A program made the position numbers and the translations under genes. The notes under the pieces were generated by a model. It was not told the origin of the DNA, searched no databases, and worked only from the letters and a program-made list of their open reading frames with translations. Source: Tolypocladium sp. Sup5 PDA-1 (lineage: Eukaryota > Ascomycota > Sordariomycetes > Hypocreales > Ophiocordycipitaceae). Taken from it: DNA of 64,000 nt. The DNA is taken from positions 186,001-250,000 of the forward strand of contig JPHH03000012.1 of assembly GCA_000750105.3 (NCBI GenBank), given 5' to 3'. Positions 31,386 to 44,400 of this stretch are shown here, one piece after another; positions within the stretch are counted from its first letter, which is position 1; every line of letters begins with the position of its first letter.

Positions 31386-32957
31386 TTACTTGAAAACCTT
31401 GCCGTCGGCGTGGGGGTACTCCTTGCCGCCGACGATGACGGGCTTCTCCCACGACCACTGGGCCTCGAGGAACTCGCGGTCCTCAGCCTTCTTGGGGTCC
31501 AGCTTGGTGAACTGGTAGCTCTCGTAGTCGGGAGCGACATCGAAGACGGGCTCGAACTCCTGGCCGCGGATGACGAAAGCACCCTGGATGACGGAGTCGT
31601 TGCTGACTCCGTAGACGGAGGCACAGCCGAAGATGTACTTGCGAGAACCCTCCAGACGAGTGTTGAAGCCACCGATGAGGTTGTTCGACATGAAAGTCAG
31701 GGTGAGCTCATCGTTGTACTTGTAGTCGCAACGCCAGATGGAGTAATCCTGCTCCAGAGGAACGTTCTCCCAGAACCACTTCAGCGCCTCGGGGGTCTCG
31801 TTGTTGGAGTAGTATCGCTTAAACTCATCAAGAGCGAAAGAGGACTTGGGCAGCGCCTCGCAGGGGTGCTTGGGCTTGGGAGCCTCGGCAGGCTCCTCGG
31901 CGGCGGGGGCAGCCGCGGGCTTGGGGGCCGCCTTGGGCTGCTCAGCCTTCTTGGGGGCAGCGTTGGTGAGGGCAGGCTTCTCGAGGAAGTCGAGCTTCTT
32001 GGCAACAGCCGAGTAGATGGGCTGGTTGACGACCGTCTCGTACCAGCGGGTGACGGCCGGGTTCTGCTGGCGCCACTGCTTGTCGAAGAAGTACTGGAAG
32101 CCGCGGTAGAGGAGAGCAGCGCAGAAGAGATCGGCAAGAGTGATGCGCTCGCCAACCAGGTAGGTGTGGCGAACGAGGTGCTTCTCAACGACGCCGACGG
32201 CCTTCAGGACAGCCTTGGAGGCGTCGTCGACAGACTTCTTGTTGTAGGGGCTCTTGCCGATGAGGGGTCCGAACCAGTTGCCCAGGCTAGGGACGATCTC
32301 GGAGTTGAAGAGGGACATCCACTTCAGGATAGAGGCATAGCTGATTGTACTGTCAGCATACTTGGTCATGGATTGCAGGGACTTGACAAGACGTACTCCT
32401 GCTTGGTCTTGCCGAGAAGGGTGGTCTTCTCGTTCTGGGAGGTAACTGTCAAAGGTCAGCATGTCTTGAGCTTTGTAAGACAGGACCAAAAATGTAGCGA
32501 AGGCAAGAGACGACGTCAGAAGTTAGACATTATCAACACAATGTGTTCAGACAGGGATAACTGTATAAATAAAAGGCTTGTTCATCACGCGAGACCGTCC
32601 CCGAAACGGGGAAAGAGAAAATAGAGCAGAAAACTGTGAAATTGCATGGCTGAACGTACTGTAGATGGCAATGGCGATGCACTCGGACAGAGCATATCCG
32701 TCCTCGCCAATGAAGGAGGGGACCTTGCCAAGCCCGTTGGCCTTGAGGTGCTCAATGCTGGGCTTGGTAGTGTCGGCCTCAACAATCTTGAGGTCGAGGT
32801 TGTTGGCCTTCGCGACCGCCTTGATGGCGGTGGAGCGGGGGTTGTCCTGCGAGGCGAGAGTCAGTCAGCTGTCTGCGACGACATTTTGCAGCGGCATGCA
32901 GAGGAAGGGGGAGCAGCAGCAGCTTACCGCAGTGGTGAAGAGAGTGCCGAAAGCCAT
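31386..32957 (-). CDS. Translation elongation factor 1-gamma (eEF1B-gamma)
   Basis: Exons are 32957-32928, 32846-32660, 32445-32397 and 32340-31386, giving 406 residues. A thioredoxin-fold GST N-domain (MAFGTLFTTADNPRSTAIKA, then VPSFIGEDGYALSECIAIAIY) is followed by a GST C-domain (about 85-200) with TYLVGERITLADLFCAALLY. A Lys/Ala/Pro-rich linker (AAPKKAEQPKAAPKP) leads to the C-terminal EF1G domain (FALDEFKRYYSNN, WKWFWENVP-like block, GSRKYIFGCASVYG, ending GGKEYPHADGKVFK). The subunit anchors the eEF1B nucleotide exchange complex that reloads eEF1A with GTP. Exon 3 is 49 nt, and several short introns sit near the 5' end, a common pattern for highly expressed fungal genes. Confidence 0.97.
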
Positions 32958-33297
32958 CTTTCTGGATTGTTCAGTTGATCAACTGGACGGGGTACTACAA
33001 GAGGAGGTTGTGATGTGGAAGGAAGCAGCAAGATGGGGGCCCTGAGGAAATTTTTAATAAAAGGCCAGCTAGGAGTGGGCTCGACCTGCCCCGCGCGACA
33101 GTGGCTTCCCAAGCAACGGTGCAAACGGTGGCTGGTGAGTGGCGGATGGCAAATCTTATCTCCACGTGACTGCGCAGGAGACTGCTCACCTGGCGCGACA
33201 AGCTTTGGGATTTTCTGCGATGTCACGAAGTTCGTAGACGCTCGACGTCGAACCGTGGCTGCGAACCTGCGACATTTGTCGATTCACGGCCATCACA
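32958..33297. promoter_or_regulatory. Divergent promoter region of eEF1B-gamma and mitochondrial uS9
   Basis: The region is 340 bp between two translation-related genes. No classical TATA box is seen; a TTTTTAATAAAAGG element near 33050 is the closest candidate. Joint regulation of the two genes is possible but not shown. Confidence 0.45.
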
Positions 33298-34295
33298 ATG
33301 GCGACACTTGCGAGCGGCCTCCGGCATCTCAGGTGTCAGAGGCAGCTCACGAGCACTCAATGGCACCAAGCTGTCTGGCGACGATCGAGCCCCCAGGTTT
33401 GCATCCGAGCCATTTCGACCGAATCATCAGCTGGAAACTCCGATCCAGGGGCAAATGCCATGGTGGAATCTGTTCAGATCCCCTACCAAGGCATCACACA
33501 CGCCCGTACCGTGCCGGCGACCCCATCCTACTTCTCGAGGGAGCCTCAATTCAACGACCTCTACATCCGCATCTCGAATCTCTTGACCAAGTACTACCAC
33601 CTCCCGACAGTATCGCCCGGCGAAGCGCCGCAAGTCCCCTGGACTAAGCTGGACGAGATGCGTTCACAAATGGGAGAGCCCATCAAGGCCTCGCACTACG
33701 CAAAAGTAATACGGGTGGCAAAGCGACTCAACCTTATCGAGCCAACCCTCCGGCCGGCCGAGGTCAAGATGGCCCTGCAGGAGTTCGCACGAGACATCAA
33801 CCCGTTTCTCAATATGCCGAGCCCACTCACGATCGACAAGTTTGGTCGCGCCGTCGGAGTCGGGAAGAGAAAGGAGTCGACTGCCCGTGCGTTTGTTGTC
33901 GAAGGCACCGGAGAGGTCCTGGTGAACGGCAAGCCCCTGAGCGAAGCGTTCGGGCGAGTCCATGACCGCGAGAGCGCTGTCTGGGCGCTGACGGCGACGG
34001 AGAGGCTTGACAAATACAACGTATGGGCGCTGGTGGAGGGAGGTGGCACGACGGGTCAAGCAGAGGCTCTCACACTCGCCGTCGCGAAGGCTTTGATTGC
34101 TCACGAGCCAGCTTTGAAGACCGCTTTGAGGAAAGGTAAGATCTCGATCTGCATTGCTCTCGACTCAAGCACCAAGTCACATGCTAATTTAATTACCCAT
34201 CAGCTGGATGTATCACGAGGGATCCGAGAACGGTCGAGAGGAAGAAGCACGGCCATCTCAAGGCTCGCAAGATGCCTGCCTGGGTCAAGCGGTAG
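33298..34295 (+). CDS. Mitochondrial small-subunit ribosomal protein uS9 (MRPS9)
   Basis: Exons are 33298-34135 and 34204-34295, giving 309 residues. The intron (34136-34203) has GTAAGA and TTACCCATCAG ends. A basic, Ser-rich N-terminus (MATLASGLRHLRCQRQLTS) is a typical mitochondrial presequence, followed by a fungal extension. The uS9 domain starts at GRAVGVGKRKESTARAFVVE and GEVLVNGKPLSEAFGR. It ends in exon 2 with ITRDPRTVERKKHGHLKARK, whose last basic residues reach the decoding site in bacterial S9. The protein belongs to the mitoribosome small subunit. Confidence 0.96.
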
Positions 34296-37200
34296 AGCAG
34301 GAGGTCGTGTTACTTGCCGAGTGTGTTACGAACAAGTTGGGGCGAAGAGTGCGTTGAGAGGGCGAGCGAAACCGGATAAATCAGTTACTGCTGGGACATT
34401 GGCAGTCTGTACCATCAAATTTAACATATCCCGTGTAGTTGTAAATGTAGAAACTCAGCATATCATCTCCACTTGGGGCGACGTGGAGGTGACACCACGG
34501 GAGGGTGCTGCCGTGAATCCGCCATCTGTGACGGCTGTCGATCGCCGTTAGCGAACATCGGTGATAGATGGCCAGTCCGCCGACGTCGAGAATGCTCTTC
34601 TGGGAAGATTAGAGAGAGCCTTACGGCGATATTGTGGCACGTACGGGCGTCAGGCCCGTGTGCGTTCCTCTTTAAGGAGGTGGTAGGCAGTCAAGCAGTT
34701 CAAGCATGCGTCACCTGGCTCGCCCAGAGGCATTTGCCGATGGTCGGGGTGGACAGCGAGAGTTCGCCGCGAGGCCGTTCGTCCTCTGCGCTCCATTCAA
34801 GCAAGGCCGCGTTCCTGCAACGGCAAAACGTGGCAGCCAAGGTCGCTGTCCGTGCAGAGTGGAGTGGGGTCGCGGAGCTGACTTTTATTGGTCGAGAGTC
34901 GAGATGATGTGGGAGCCGATCATGTAAGAAGTGATGGCGAGGCTGCTGAGCTAGCCTAGGAATATTTGCGAAAATGACCGGGATCGAGGGCGTTAGCAAG
35001 GCGCATAAAGGCGCCGAATGCCATAGCTGAACGAGTTATGCATGACCTTGTAAATGCGGAGGCGGCGATGCCTCGCGATGGCGTTTCAATTCGATCGGGC
35101 ACGCCGAACCTAACGGCCGTATCAGCGCATTGACGTTCTAGCCCGGGGTAGTCTTTAATTAGGGCAGTCTTCTAGAAGAACTTTGACGTCGCGGGGCTGA
35201 GTGTTTCCTCGAAACAGTCGTGTCGTCTCGAGTTGACATGGCCAAGATTGCTCTGTTTCACCCGGCGCTCTATTTTCTCATCGCATCGCTGAATGCCGGC
35301 TTGCCGATACGAAGTCCATGACAGTGCTGCAAGGCGCTTCATGTACGTGTGCGTACGGATTCTAGTCCGTATGCAAAGCATAGGATCGCCCGGGCATACG
35401 GATGAGACGCGATCCTGGTGGAGGGAAGCGACGTTCCGCTGGCGATGATTCCATGCCGTCGGGGATCAAGGCCGAGGACGAGGCCAAGCGCAGCGCAGCG
35501 CAGCGCAGCGCACGGGTGCTCACGTGGCCGAGAGCCAGTGGGGAAGACTGGACTGGGACGGTGGTGGCACACGAACGCCAACTGACGACGATCGCCCATC
35601 CACGGAGTCGTGCACGTCACGATGTTCATGCTGGGTCCGCTGGTGAGGCTGAAAAGGGCCGACAAATCCGTCTCGACCGGAGACCGGAGACGTGCAAGTG
35701 CGAGATCCAGAATACTCGTAGAACGTGGATCACCCGCGCGCAGCCGGCTCAAAGTTTGAAGTCGGTAGTCCGTCAGCCCGCCCCGCTTCGAGCTGTGTGG
35801 GCGACCAGTCTGCCGTCGATGCCATGCATTCGGAAGGCTTCCAGTTGGTCAATGGCTCCGCCTGGGGCAGGCTCGGTGATTGGGCACCAAGCCCATTTCC
35901 AGGGGCATGGGGCACACACAGCCCGAAGCGTGCCTCATGCGGCGCTGATGATGCACGTCGCGCCGTTGCGGCTTGCCTGTTGCGAGGCCAAGAGGCGTCA
36001 GCATGATCCGATGGCCATGCGCGTCAATGGCGCCGCGCAAAAGAGGCCCTTGTCTGCTGAGGTCGCGTAGCTGCAGGCCGGTTCAGGTACCGGTGCTGGG
36101 CCTGGTTAGCGGCGAGCGCGCGTGCGCTAGTTGCGCAAAGCTGGTGCTTCGTACTCCGTATGCCTTGCCGTTGCTGGACAGCCAGCCAATATCTGCAGCG
36201 GGTTCCATGGTTGGGGGTGCAAGATTCGACGCCATCTTCATCATCGCCGTTGGGCATGTTCTTTGAACAAGATTGCAGGTGGCAGTGGTACATGGGAGGG
36301 AGGAAGAGGCGGGAGCTGTCTGCAACGGCAGGCGCAACTGTACTCGTACGGTTACTCCGTACCTGACCTTTCCCATGATGACACGTGAGCGCAAGTCACG
36401 GGCAAGTTCAACGCACGACGACAGACGACGAGAGCTTTCTGTCCCGCTTCTTCCACTGGCTACCACAGCTGGTAAGAAACCTTCTTGTCCTCGTTGGCCC
36501 AGAGGAAACTCGTATCGCTGAGAAGCAGATGGCTGAGCAGAGGCTGACGGCACTATTGCGAATTGTTGGCCCTAAGCTCGTCGTCTGCCAGTCAAGCCCC
36601 CGCTCTCCGGACGACTGAACAGCCTCACGCCTCGGTGCGCTGTGGGCAAAGCGCATGTACAACCGCCTCGCAGTCCGTCTCGAATGATTTAGCTTTGCCA
36701 GTCTGCTACAACTGGTTTCCAGGTCCTTGTCATGCCCCCTATGCAATCGGGCCTTTCCCGGGCTGGCAACTACGGCCTCGTGGCCGTGCCTCAGCTGCAG
36801 TTCAGGGTATTGTTGCGGCGTACGAAGTACGTCCGGACTACGGAGTACTCTGTACCAAAGTTTCCAACAGTGTTCGGAAGAGGCTACCCGTCCAGTCGGC
36901 CAAATTAATCGTCGGCTTTGCAGCCAGATGCTGCGAGATCGTCCCTGATTGGTAAGGCGCTGCAGGTCCAGAATGACTGTTCCACCAGGCGCTGGGGACA
37001 TTGACGACTCTTCCCCTTTGTGGCGTTCTCTTTGTCTTCGGGCCAACTCACGAGTCGCGACGCTCCAAATCTAGCCCTCGTCGAGAGAAATTAACAAGCT
37101 GACATGGTTCAAGGCTCTCCACACACACTGAATCGCATCTCATCCACCAACCGACAAGGCTTGCAGTAGTGATTGATCCCCCAAGCCCCCGTCGCTGGTC

Positions 37201-40164
37201 GGCCGTCAGTGACCTCTCGTCGTCGCGGGCTGGACTCGGGGTTAAAGTGCCGGTACCGTTGCATCGAGCTGCCGCCCGCTGCCGCCGTCGCGTCTCCCTC
37301 GGGTGTTGGAACAACCCCTGCCTGCTCCTGGCCTTGAGGCTTGGGCAGCTAAAGTTGTCCGTTTGATTGACAGATGCCGCTGTGTCCCTTCTGCCCCCGT
37401 TCCATGTCACCGCTGGCCTCGTCAATGGCAAGCCCTCGGTTGGGCACCAGCCAGTCGACCAGCCCGTCAGTCATTCTCAGCGACGTTGATCAGGTCATTT
37501 CGCACTCCAGCCAGGACTTGGCTTTCCTTTGCCCCTTGTCCTGGTCGCTCTTCCTCCACTCCCTTCCCTTCCAGCGCCGCCTCAGTTGTTGTTGAATGTT
37601 GATACCCTTTGGATGCGGTGGCTGCCGCTGCTCAAGGGTTCCGGCCTGATTTCCTTCTTCCTCTTCTTTTTTGCTTTCCTGTCAGGGGGCTGCCAGCCAA
37701 TTGATTCGGATGTCTTAGATCCGCTGTCGGCCTGTCTTGCTTCTGCCAGTTCCGCCGATTTGCGTTTTCGGTCCCCCGATCAGCTCCTAGCCGCTAAGAC
37801 ATGAAGAGGATAGACACCTTCACTTTCATTCATTCGCCCAGTGGCATTCAATCCCAGGCTCTCGGGACACCTGTCGTCACGCTTAGCCCTTGGCTTCGCG
37901 CAAGTCTCCCTCCAAACCTGCAACGCCAACGCCTCCCCCTCGCTACTAGTCCTAGTCCTGTGCATACGACATGTTTGGAAGCCACCTCCGCAAGTCTACC
38001 GTGTGGCCATGGCACACGCCGCGACGGCAGCGCAAGCTACAACGTAGCTGCTAATCGGCGGTTGTCACAAGCGCTTCGACCCTCCGCCTCGTTAGGCTGG
38101 CTCGAAAGCTTTTCTCCAAGCCAAGGTCTGCTCAGCCACCTGGAAGGATACGATGCCCAATCGCGGCCAACTCGGCAGCCCGAGCAATAAACGCGGCCGG
38201 GGTCTTGTCTCAAGTGGTGGTATCCCAACCATCACCTCCCAAGAGGCCCTCGGCCTACGTACGCCGTACGTACCTCCTCGGTACGCAGTAATTGTACTCG
38301 ATCAAACCAAACCAAACCCCCCTCCCTTCCCCCCTTCTTTGCTGCACCTCTATTACTGCACACCCCCTTCTCGGTGAGCAGGTAGCAGCCCAAGCGACGT
38401 CCATTCATAGCAAGCCCCATTCATTCCTCCCAAACAAGGTGTACGAAGTACGGGCCTTCATGATACCTCACCAGTTGTGGCAGCTGGGGCAGATGCCCAA
38501 CACGACAGGAATGGGGTACTACCGGTGAAGGGCGTAGCCAAGCAGGTGCCAGCTGGAACAGACGTGCCTGAAGTCGTATCCTGCGCCCGTATCTTCCCGC
38601 CAGCTGGTGGTGACGCATGAGCGCGCTCCTTGTTTCCGTTAACCCCCTCCCCCTCTTCTTCTTCTCCGTTTTAGCTCTGCCTTCCGCAGTCGGTGGCTCG
38701 GTGCCCCCAAGTTGCAAGCCACAAGTTGGTCTTGCCTGCCCACGCCCTCTGTCTTTCTTCTCCAGCAATACCAGCGCATGAGCCGGGGTGGTTAGTGGTC
38801 GACGTTACATGCAGATCGAATCAACCCAACTTGGACCCCTCAAACTCTCTCTCGCTAGTGTCGTTGGGAAGCCGTCCGGCTCTGCCATCGAAACAGTTTT
38901 CTCGTCGTCCATTGCCTGTTCGAGACATCAAGAGTCGACGCCCAGTCCTTCGGGTCACAATCTAGATCATGCCAGCCAGGCCTGTGCTGGCCGTGCTCAG
39001 TCTCAAGTGTGTCTTGGTCAGCCGAGAACTATGCCGACGCTCTGTAAGAATAGTTTTCCCTTTGACGACGAGCTGGCAGCTCAAACCTGTACGCGTGTGA
39101 GCTGTACGAGTACAGACACTGGCGGACTTTGCATTCTGCCCGTGGCTCTAGCGTGGACCCAGGCACGCGGTACCGATGCTGTATAAGACACGGAGCACTC
39201 CTCCAACGTCCGTCACACTGTTCCCACGCTTGCTCAACACATCAGTCGTTTCTTCTTCTTGGCCCTCGACCGCCTCATTGATTAAAGAGCTCCCAGGCGG
39301 CCCAGTACCCGATCGTCTCACCACCTCGAGAGGAAGCGACTGAGACGGCCATCGAAATCCAGCAGCCTGACTCGGTGCAGCTCCGTCAGCCACTGAGACC
39401 CTGGCGCGGCTTTCTCTGCCCACAGTAGACCGGGCAGGGGCGAGAGGTTGTCATGCCGGGGGCGCGTCGCATGGGCTGCCCAGGATCCTCCCAGCACGAC
39501 TCGTGACAGCAGCTCTGACAACTCATCGGCGGCTTCTGCTAACCACCCGCCTCGCGTTTCCTGTTACAAGTACAGCCTGCGAGCCTCACAGCGGCCACTG
39601 GGCGGCTCTGTGGGACCTGCGTCTCGTCCGCTTATTTCTGTCCTCCGGGGCATGAATTACAATAGCTCTGGCTCCGCTGAGCCATTCACTGGACAAGGCT
39701 CTCTGAACCACACTCGATCACACTGCGTATATCTTTCGTCCATCTCCCGCCAAGCAGGGGGAACGAAAAACACTTTTGCGATTTCAACAATATCTGACCT
39801 CTATCTGACGGGGAGCACAAGACGACCTTCGCTTATCCGGCACAGACACAACCCTCGTTGACTTTCTATCACTCGCTCCCCAGGGACAGCCGCCTTTTTA
39901 TTTGCGCAGCGCATTCAAAGAAGCGCAAAGCTGGCCGTCTTCGTCTTCCTGCACCTCTTCCTTGCCTACAGATTCACCTACGTGGCAGCCAGCGTCGACG
40001 TTGCCGTAGTTGGCCAAAGACCGGTTGTCAACTCGGCCGAGAAGGGTAGCTGAACCAGTGTCTACCGCATCGATCTCCCAGATCCGTCACTTTTACGGTC
40101 GCCGGCGCATCGCGTGGACTTCCAGATCGAGTTTTCCGGAGATTCAGAAGCACCCCCCGGGGGC
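34296..40164. other. 5.9-kb gene desert upstream of the regulator-like gene
   Basis: No ORF here shows a domain, a good intron or a consistent codon pattern. Several TACGRAGTAC/TACTCCGTA words lie in it (36148-36162, 36352-36362, 36821-36847, 38441-38452), and CT-rich blocks at 37500-37800, 38310-38380 and 38640-38760. A very long upstream region with CT-rich blocks is typical of fungal developmental regulators and may include a long spliced leader or non-coding transcripts. Confidence 0.45.
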
Positions 40165-41411
40165 ATGGATGACGCTAGTCGGCGGAGGAGGCAGAATGAA
40201 CCGCCTGTCCATCAAGCTTCGAACCCGAGATACCCGCCCCAGGTTCCCTCGCCGCACAACAGCTCCCTCACCACGGCTACCAGCGACAGGTATCGCCCGG
40301 CGCCGCTCAATACTACGTCTCCCTCGACACCACGAAGCATGGGTGTCGCGGGTAGCTACAGCTCATACTACCAAGAGCCGCAGGCTGCATTCTCGACGCC
40401 CAACATGTCAGCCACCGCCATGGCCTACGGGTCCGAGTACGGCTCGGATACGCGGGCGCAAGGCCAAGGCTTCGGGAGTTATAACGCGGGCATGATGATG
40501 TACAACGTTGCGCACCCGAGCGCGCAAACGCCCGTCTATGATGCACAGCAGTTTACACAGCGTCAGCAAGCAGCCATGCAGATGATGGCGCCAGATGTCG
40601 CCTCCACATACTTCAGCTCCGAAGCTGGGGCAACCGCGACACCGGGCATGCAGCACTCCGCCCAGAGCTCCAGCGCATCGTCCAGCGTGTACCAGCAACA
40701 TACCGCACCCTTGAACTACGCGGGCGGCATGTCCGGCGTGGACACCATGCAGCAGCACCAGCACCAGCACCACCAGCAGCCTCCGGCCGGCGCCAGCGCT
40801 GCGGTATCAGAGGATCACGACTATCACGACACCGCCCTTGCAGAAAAGTGGGTGAACTATAAGCGGCAGCTGGGAGCCGTGTACCAAGATGTGAAGAATG
40901 GGTCTCTCGAGCGGGCTTCCGAGACACTGCTGAGCCTGTCCAACTGGCTCTTGACGCAAGTTGCAGACCTAGGTACGCCTGCCTCGCTGCATCCTCCGCC
41001 GCCGACCAAAGTTGCTGACAGTAGGGGTAGGACTTAGCCAGGACGACGCGACCCTTCACGACGAGCGAATAAAGCTTTGGAACGACTTCAACCACGCATG
41101 GCTGGCCTTGCTCTTTCAACAAAAGACGATGATGGAATCTGGCCAGCAGCTTTCGGCGTCGCAGAGGTTGATGCCGGAAGAGACGTTGAACAAAATGGGC
41201 GACGAGCTCATTCGGCTCTGCGACGGCGTCGAGCGACATGGCCTGGTCGACTACCAGTACGGCGTGTGGGAAGAGCAAATCGAAAGCAGTGGGTACTGCC
41301 ACCTGAGATTCTGTGGACGAGAACTAATACATGCGCGCAGTTCTCGAAGAGTGCCTCGACCTTTACGAGTCCTCCAGGGAGGCTGGGGCAGGAGGCGGCG
41401 GGCCGCGTTGA
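40165..41411 (+). CDS. Unrecognised low-complexity, regulator-like protein
   Basis: Exons are 40165-40972, 41031-41288 and 41341-41411, giving 378 residues if the first ATG (MDDASRRRRQNE) is used. The frame is open upstream to 40054 without an ATG, so an upstream exon may supply the true start (the in-frame VDFQIEFSGDSEAPPG precedes it). Both introns are short (58 and 52 nt) and keep frame; the second has donor GTGGGT. Residues 1-235 are rich in Ser, Tyr, Gln, His and Pro, with a Gln/His tract (MQQHQHQHHQQPP). Residues about 240-370 are a helical block, with LAEKWVNYKRQLGAVYQDVK and LHDERIKLWNDFNHAWLALL, that looks like a conserved interaction domain. I do not recognise it. No DNA-binding motif is visible. 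It may be a transcription co-regulator; this is inference from composition and from the large flanking deserts. Confidence 0.75.
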
Positions 41412-44400
41412 AAGTGGCTTACGCGCTGATATCTTGCCATTTCGGTGGACGACGTGGATATAATCAGACGCTTTACGACCAAAGACGAGCAGTGCGATGG
41501 AGCACATCATGGCATGGAATTATCGCGAGCGAGCGAGCGAGCGGCTTTCCTAATTACGCACCCGCGGCTGTCGGCCGACATCATTTCAGAGTTAGCATAT
41601 GAATTGGCTGTTGCGTTTGGCAACGGCAGTCAAGAGGGAGTTGGGGACTGGTTCACACAGCTTCGGGCACGGCGGGCACGGGCATGGGCATGGGGATCGA
41701 GGCACCGGTGGAAGCGAGACGACGCAGAGACGAAACACGAGACAACCAACAACTACTACTCTGCAGTTGGGTGTGAACACATTCAGGTGGCTGGATTATT
41801 TTGGCCCCTTGCCGCTTGACGCTTTGCCGTTTTCTCTATTCCCTGGCACGACAGGGTCCGTGGCAGGACGACGACAGACGGGCACGATCAGGGCCCAATC
41901 GGAACGCGGTTACGCGAGGCCAAAGGAATCAAGGGACAGAACGAAACGGTTTGCTGCCGAGGGAGAGGCGCTTGGACTGGCTGGCATAGACAGGCGTGGC
42001 GTTGGCTTTTGGATCCGGGGAGCAAAGGTTATGAATGAATTGCCTCTTTTGGACAGGCAGTGGGTCTAACGACGGGACATTTTTTGGCGAAAGATATATC
42101 CCCTGTTGCAAATCATGTCAATACTGCACGAGTTTGTACAAATAGGCCTAGACACTGGACAGAGCATGGGCAAGGGACATGGGGCATGGGGGCTCTCGCG
42201 GGCTCTTGGGGGCGTCGGATAGACAGATCTTGCCCAGACGCAAGCGGGTACCGGAGTTAAGGGGTGATGGCCCACGGGGGGCATCTCGCTTCCACACACT
42301 GCTATTTTGACGAATACATGGCTTAGAAGCGGCCGATGCGAGTTCCTGAGCCATCGTGAGCCATCGTGTGCCACATGTGCCCGATGCAGACACGTGAGGC
42401 TTGTGGCGACGGGGCCGGAGCTGGCCAAGGTCGGCGATCAATACAGATGGGAACCCAAAGGGGTAATCCGCCGTATTGCATAGGCCTGTAACCGTCTCAT
42501 CACCAACATGCGAGTTGCAGCAGACTCAAATTTGGCCCGTAAGCGCCCGCCGCGTTCCATCTTCCTTGCTCGCGGGACAGGGGCTCGGGCCGTGTCACAC
42601 TGCATGAACGCCCCCCGGCGAAACAAACACAAATCACCAGCCTCGGCCATCCTCGTCGGCTCCTCCGCCTCCTTGCTGCGGCGCGGTCCCGAGTCCCGGC
42701 AGCCCGGAACGCGTGTCGCGGATCATCAGCCCCAGCGGCAGGGGTCTCGTATGCTGTACGACGCACATACGAAGTACGTAAATTTGTGTAGGGTAGCAGA
42801 ACAGGGGGAAGACTATTTTTGGCAGCGTGGTAATATTATCCAGCTGCGATGGATTTCGGGTGGGGGCCGTATTTTTTGGGGGGTTTTTTTCTCGCGACTT
42901 TTTTTTAAAAAAGAAAATTGAAATAAAAGGGACTAGAGGGCAGGGCGGAGGAAACGAAACGGGTGTGTGGTTGCGAGTTGCCTGTTGTAGTGATGCGTCA
43001 CTTATACCGGCAAAAAAGCCACGACGGCGGCGCGCGCTGGCCGAGGAGGTGTGGTACGGGTACGTACAGAGTACAGGAGATAGGCGTCGGGCTCCACTGC
43101 GTACCGAGGCTGATTTACTGTATGTAGGCCTACCTTGTAAACTTGAGAGGCATTGCCAGGTTCAGCTGCCATCCCATCAGGGTGATCGGAGGCAGGGATG
43201 CAAGTTATGGTGTGGCTGCCGAACGAGTGCCTTGCCTGAGCTGCACGGCAGATGCGCAACCCGGGAGCGTTATGAGACTTGCGCGCGCCCAGGAGACAGA
43301 GAAGAAAGCGCCTCCCACTCCTTCCCCCCCTCATTCCAGCCTTGTTCTCCCTCGAAGTAACTTGTCGCGAAACTGCGGCTGTCGGGAAACGCCTTCCGGC
43401 TGATGGAGGCGCGGCGGGAGTTGGTTGTCTGGTACGTAGGGCTGGCAGAAAGTTGGCTATAGGCAGGGCTGGCCAACTAAGCTGTTTCGTGGGCCTATCA
43501 AACAAGGGGAGATAGACAAGACCACCCCCTTTGCCGGAAAAAGCAACCTAGGCACAAGACACAACAGGTGGCGTTGGGATGAATTACTCAACTTCAGCCG
43601 GTATATAATCCTTCGGGTGTAAGCTTCCGGAGAACAGAAACAACACATGCCGTTGAGCGCACCCGCTGTGGATACATAGATACGGTATCCGTACGTTGCA
43701 AGTCCACCGAGAATCATCATGTTGGACCCCTCCGCAACGCACGGGTAACGCAAGGCCGCCAAACAGGCTGCCGGTAACCAATCGTCTCGTGTCCCCTTCC
43801 TCTTCTTCTCGGGGGCATGGGGGTGGCGGTGATGGCGAGATGGGATGATGGGATGCTAAAAACAAAAACGCAAGACATGCATTCTTTTCTTGTCTCTGAT
43901 GATGCACGACCGGCTCGACGGAAGATGGGTCCCATGGCCGGGCGATTGGGCCGGTTGGTGCCAGTATCGTTCTTCCGTCCGCTTGTCGCCGCGGGCGTGT
44001 TATTGGTCGATAGGGCTGGCAGATGCCGGGCTGAGTCTTGGGTTGAGGAGAGGGTTGATGCCGACTGGTGGTTTGACGATGTAGTATCTGCATACGAAGC
44101 AAGGCGATACAAGGTAAAACGCCGAGCTTACGGAGTACTCCGTGACGAGTTTCACGAACCTCGGCACGGAAGAACGCCCATTCGTCTCTCAGCAATCGGA
44201 AACACGATCTACCCCTAATACCCGGCGGCTTCACCCACGACGGTTCCCCGGCAGCAGCGTCTTCCGTTGCGGCGTTGCCGTCCGCTCACTGGTTCAGACC
44301 CCGGATATGACCAGTCACATCCGGCAGGGGCACGAGCTCCCCGCCAAGCAAGAAGACGTCAAAACGCACATGTCCGCCTCCTCGGCTCTTTGGCTGTCGA

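Noticed and set aside
31410..32624. 404-residue plus-strand ORF opposite eEF1B-gamma
   Set aside because: It spans introns of the real gene and is Leu/Val/Gly-rich antisense with no domain.
43584..44234. 216-residue minus-strand ORF in the downstream desert
   Set aside because: Basic/proline-rich with no domain, no supporting introns and no promoter signal.
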